The translations under genes were made by a program, and so were the position numbers. Below, piece by piece: positions 39,173 through 41,929 of a DNA stretch of 41,929 nucleotides. The stretch's first letter is position 1, and every line of letters begins with the position of its first letter. Origin of the DNA: SIG710 sp045595425 (lineage in GTDB: Bacteria > Bacillota > Clostridia > Oscillospirales > CAG-272); assembly GCA_045595425.1 (NCBI GenBank), contig JAZOAL010000059.1, positions 1 to 41,929 on the forward strand, written 5' to 3'. The notes under the pieces were generated by a model. It was not told where the DNA came from. It did not search any database and saw only the letters and a list, made by a program, of their open reading frames with translations.

Positions 39173-41929
39173 ATGAAATCAAACTTTGAATTTCTGAATC
39201 GATATTGGCCAGCATTGGCACAAATCGGTGAAACAGCAGAACATTACCTATATTCAGACCCGAATGCGTGCATGTTCAAAATCGGGCTTTTTGCCGAGCG
39301 TTTGGCACAGGAAATCCTTGTGTTCGAGCGTATGGCAGAACCCGAGGTGGATAACACACATGCTAATCGCATCCGTTTGTTAAAGCGCGCAGGTCTGCTG
39401 CCTCATGAAATAGATAATACTCTGTATTTGCTCCGCAAAACAAGAAATTCTGCTGTTCACGCTGGTGCAGACTCAGTGGATGAGGCGAAAACGCTTCTTT
39501 CTATGACATATAATCTTGCCGTTTGGTTTATGGAAACCTACGGTGACTGGGGATATATTGCTCCCGATTTCGTTATGCCCGAAGAAGTATCCTCTCACGA
39601 TTTTGAAGCACTCATTGCCGAACATGAAAAGAAGATTGCGGAATTGTCCAAGCAGCTTGCGGCGGTCACCACAACTGTTTCGGGTACAACACAGAAAGAG
39701 CGTGCAAAGCAGTCCGAAAAGGTTTCCTCTATGATGAACTGGACGGAATCTCAAACCCGTTGCCTCATAGACGAACAGCTTCAAAAAGCAGGTTGGGAAG
39801 CCGATACCAAGAATCTTCGATTCAGCAAGGGCACGCGTCCTGTTAAGGGAAGAAATATTGCTATCGCTGAATGGCCTACCAATTCTGCATTCTATAAAAA
39901 CGGATACGTGGACTACGCCTTCTTCATTGGCGAGAAACTTGTAGCTGTTATGGATGCAAAAAAAGCATCTGAGGATGTAGCTTCAACTATTGACGTTCAA
40001 GTAAAAGACTATGCAACGCATATCAAAGCTGAGGATTTGAAGTACACGGTTGGCACTTGGGGCGCATATCAAGTTCCTTTTCTGTTCGCTTCAAACGGTC
40101 GCTCTTATATAGAGCAGCTCCGCACCAAGTCAGGTATTTGGTTCTTGGATACGAGAAGCTCTGTAAATCAGCCTTATCCTATTCGAAATTGGTTCAGTCC
40201 GAACGATCTGCTTGAAAAATTAGGACAGAATATCGAAGAAGCGAACGAAGCTCTCGTAACCGCTGACGATTCATTTATGACCGATTCTACGGGGCTTAAT
40301 TTGAGAGATTATCAGATCAAAGCGATCAACAAAGCAACCAAAGCTATTGTTAGTGGTAAACCTACCGCTCTTTTGGCAATGGCAACTGGTACAGGTAAAA
40401 CCCGTACCGTCCTTGGACTGATTTACAAAATGCTTGAATCCAAGCGATTCAGACGCATTCTGTTCCTTGTTGACCGTGTTTCGCTCGGTGAGCAGGCAAT
40501 GGACACCTTTAAGGATGTCAAGCTCAAAGAGCTCATGACTCTTGATCAAATCTATGAGCTGAAAGCCATTGACGATAACGATATCAATCTCGAAACCAAG
40601 GTCAGCGTATCCACTGTGCAGGGTCTGCTAAAGCGTACTGTTCTCGCAGATACTCCCGATTTGATGCCTGGTGCCTTCGACTTAATTATCGTTGATGAGG
40701 CACATAGAGGATACATTCTCGACAGAGAGATGACGGAGGAAGAAATCCTCTATGATAACCAAGAAGATTATATGAGCAAATATAAGCAGGTTATCGAGTA
40801 TTTCGATGCCGTAAAGATTGCTCTGACCGCTACTCCTGCGCTTCACACCACGCAGATTTTCGGTGAACCTGTATTTACATACAGCTACCGTGAAGCAGTT
40901 ATCGACGGTTGGCTCGTTGACCACGATCCGCCCTACATCATCAATACTGACTTTATTCAGAACAAGGCAAAGTTTTCAAAGGGGGAAACATTGGCCCAAT
41001 TCGATCCTAATACCAACGAGCTTTTGAATGGCGCGGTACTTGAGGACGAGCTTGATTTTGATGTTTCGGAGTTCAACAGAAAGATCGTCCTTCCCGATAA
41101 CACCCGTAAGGTTCTTGAAGAAATATCCTCTTACCTCAACCCCGAAAGCGGAGAAAAAACCTTGATTTTCGCTGTTAACGATGCCCATGCGGATACGATT
41201 GTAGATATGCTTCGTGACATCTACAAAGAATACGGCATTTCGTATGAAGCTATCATGAAGATCACAGGTAAGACCGCCGGAGGTAACAAAAAGAAGGTAT
41301 TGCAGGTCATCAAGCAATTCAAAAACAACCAGTATCCTAATATTGCCGTTACGGTCGATCTTTTGACAACTGGTATAGATGTGCCTGCAATTTGCAATCT
41401 TGTGTTCATGCGTAAGATTAACAGCCGTATTCTGTTTGAACAGATGCTCGGTCGTGCAACCCGTCTCTGCCCCGAAATCGGCAAGACACATTTCAACATC
41501 TTCGATGCTGTCAGAGTATATGAGGACTTGGACTCCACATCCGGCATGAAGTCGGTATCGGTCAGCAAGACGATGCCAGAACTCCTTGAAGATCTGTTCC
41601 GTCCGAGCGATACGAGCAAACAGCCCATCAAGGATCGCATCTTGGCTCGTTTGCAGAGAAAGAACAATCATCTCACCACAGAGCAAAAATATGAGGTTTC
41701 CGAGCGTTTGAACGGCAGCGATTTGAAAGCCTATGTCAAGGAGCTCAAAACCTATACCGAAGAAGCCTTTATCGAGAGATGCCGTAAAGATACCGATTTT
41801 CTACTTTGGGTAGACAACCTTAAAGGTAAGAAGCGCGGTCACTACTACTCTGACAAAGAAGATACCCTTCTTGAAACCACGCGCGGTTACGGTGATACCG
41901 AAAAGCCCGAAGATAAGTCGGATCGTAGC
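39173..41929 (+). CDS. hsdR: Type I restriction enzyme R subunit with HEPN-like (DUF4145) N-terminus, incomplete at window end
   Basis: At least 919 residues, open at the right edge. Residues 1-125 resemble DUF4145, with an RxxxxH motif (Arg91-His96, RNSAVH) as in HEPN domains. Residues ~190-300 are the HsdR nuclease (Asp247, then Asp261-x-Lys263 in VMDAKK). The helicase motor has Walker A ATGTGKT (Lys409), DEAH (508-511), TATPALHTTQIFG, LLTTGIDVP and QMLGRATRLCP. It moves along and cuts unmethylated DNA together with HsdM and HsdS, which should lie just beyond the window. AGGAGG precedes the ATG, 16 nt after the GIY-YIG gene. It is unusual to have a toxin-antitoxin pair leading the operon. 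Confidence 0.92.
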   Translation, partial: MKSNFEFLNRYWPALAQIGETAEHYLYSDPNACMFKIGLFAERLAQEILVFERMAEPEVDNTHANRIRLLKRAGLLPHEIDNTLYLLRKTRNSAVHAGADSVDEAKTLLSMTYNLAVWFMETYGDWGYIAPDFVMPEEVSSHDFEALIAEHEKKIAELSKQLAAVTTTVSGTTQKERAKQSEKVSSMMNWTESQTRCLIDEQLQKAGWEADTKNLRFSKGTRPVKGRNIAIAEWPTNSAFYKNGYVDYAFFIGEKLVAVMDAKKASEDVASTIDVQVKDYATHIKAEDLKYTVGTWGAYQVPFLFASNGRSYIEQLRTKSGIWFLDTRSSVNQPYPIRNWFSPNDLLEKLGQNIEEANEALVTADDSFMTDSTGLNLRDYQIKAINKATKAIVSGKPTALLAMATGTGKTRTVLGLIYKMLESKRFRRILFLVDRVSLGEQAMDTFKDVKLKELMTLDQIYELKAIDDNDINLETKVSVSTVQGLLKRTVLADTPDLMPGAFDLIIVDEAHRGYILDREMTEEEILYDNQEDYMSKYKQVIEYFDAVKIALTATPALHTTQIFGEPVFTYSYREAVIDGWLVDHDPPYIINTDFIQNKAKFSKGETLAQFDPNTNELLNGAVLEDELDFDVSEFNRKIVLPDNTRKVLEEISSYLNPESGEKTLIFAVNDAHADTIVDMLRDIYKEYGISYEAIMKITGKTAGGNKKKVLQVIKQFKNNQYPNIAVTVDLLTTGIDVPAICNLVFMRKINSRILFEQMLGRATRLCPEIGKTHFNIFDAVRVYEDLDSTSGMKSVSVSKTMPELLEDLFRPSDTSKQPIKDRILARLQRKNNHLTTEQKYEVSERLNGSDLKAYVKELKTYTEEAFIERCRKDTDFLLWVDNLKGKKRGHYYSDKEDTLLETTRGYGDTEKPEDKSDRS

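Overview
The window looks like a chromosomal segment of an anaerobic, low-to-medium GC member of the Clostridia (Bacillota), most likely an Oscillospirales-type gut bacterium. The evidence is sporulation genes (cotJAB, a cotJC remnant, a sigma-G remnant, a CotH-family protein), an oxygen-sensitive glycyl radical enzyme with its radical SAM activase, strong AGGAGG-type ribosome binding sites and consensus sigma-A promoters. Genus level cannot be decided from the sequence alone.

Layout. 1-2951 (minus): the start of a membrane sensor protein, then a LytS-type histidine kinase and its response regulator with a SARP-like output domain. 3055-3831 (minus): spore coat operon cotJA-cotJB with a truncated cotJC. 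4063-6881 (plus): TrkA/TrkH potassium uptake pair. 6921-7294: a gene-free 372-374 bp inverted-repeat element. 7409-13841 (plus): MBOAT acyltransferase, SGNH/polysaccharide-deacetylase fusion, acyl carrier protein, FkbH-like HAD protein with a GNAT-like region, and a CotH lipoprotein. This set looks like a Dlt-like surface-polymer modification pathway in which FkbH replaces the usual DltA loading enzyme. 13970-14846 (plus): truncated sigma-G and a protein with homing-endonuclease-associated repeats. 14847-15622 is a long non-coding stretch with hairpins. 15623-21449 (plus): a cytoplasmic beta-helix carbohydrate-active-like protein, a glycyl radical enzyme with a non-standard active-site motif, its activase, and an AraC regulator. 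21550-26640 (plus): a 1696-residue secreted protein with BspA-type repeats and LVIVD-type propeller repeats.

26911-29168 is a scrapyard: a frameshifted Mob-type relaxase, a small DUF6291-like gene, an IS3 transposase remnant and the stump of another gene. 29187-34829 (minus): a second giant BspA/propeller surface protein followed by a GH27 alpha-galactosidase and a small zinc-ribbon-like protein. A divergent AraC regulator (35028-35906) probably controls this operon. 36213-36497 is a small accessory gene. 36700-41929 (plus) is a defence operon in one transcriptional direction: AbiEi antitoxin, AbiEii toxin, GIY-YIG/DUF4357 protein and type I restriction subunit HsdR, which runs off the window end. 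A palindromic operator overlaps its promoter.

Two themes stand out. First, three AraC- or two-component-controlled modules point to sensing, binding and breaking down or modifying polysaccharides at the cell surface. Second, spore genes are decaying (sigG and cotJC both cut short) and mobile DNA has been active. No tRNA, rRNA or CRISPR array was seen.
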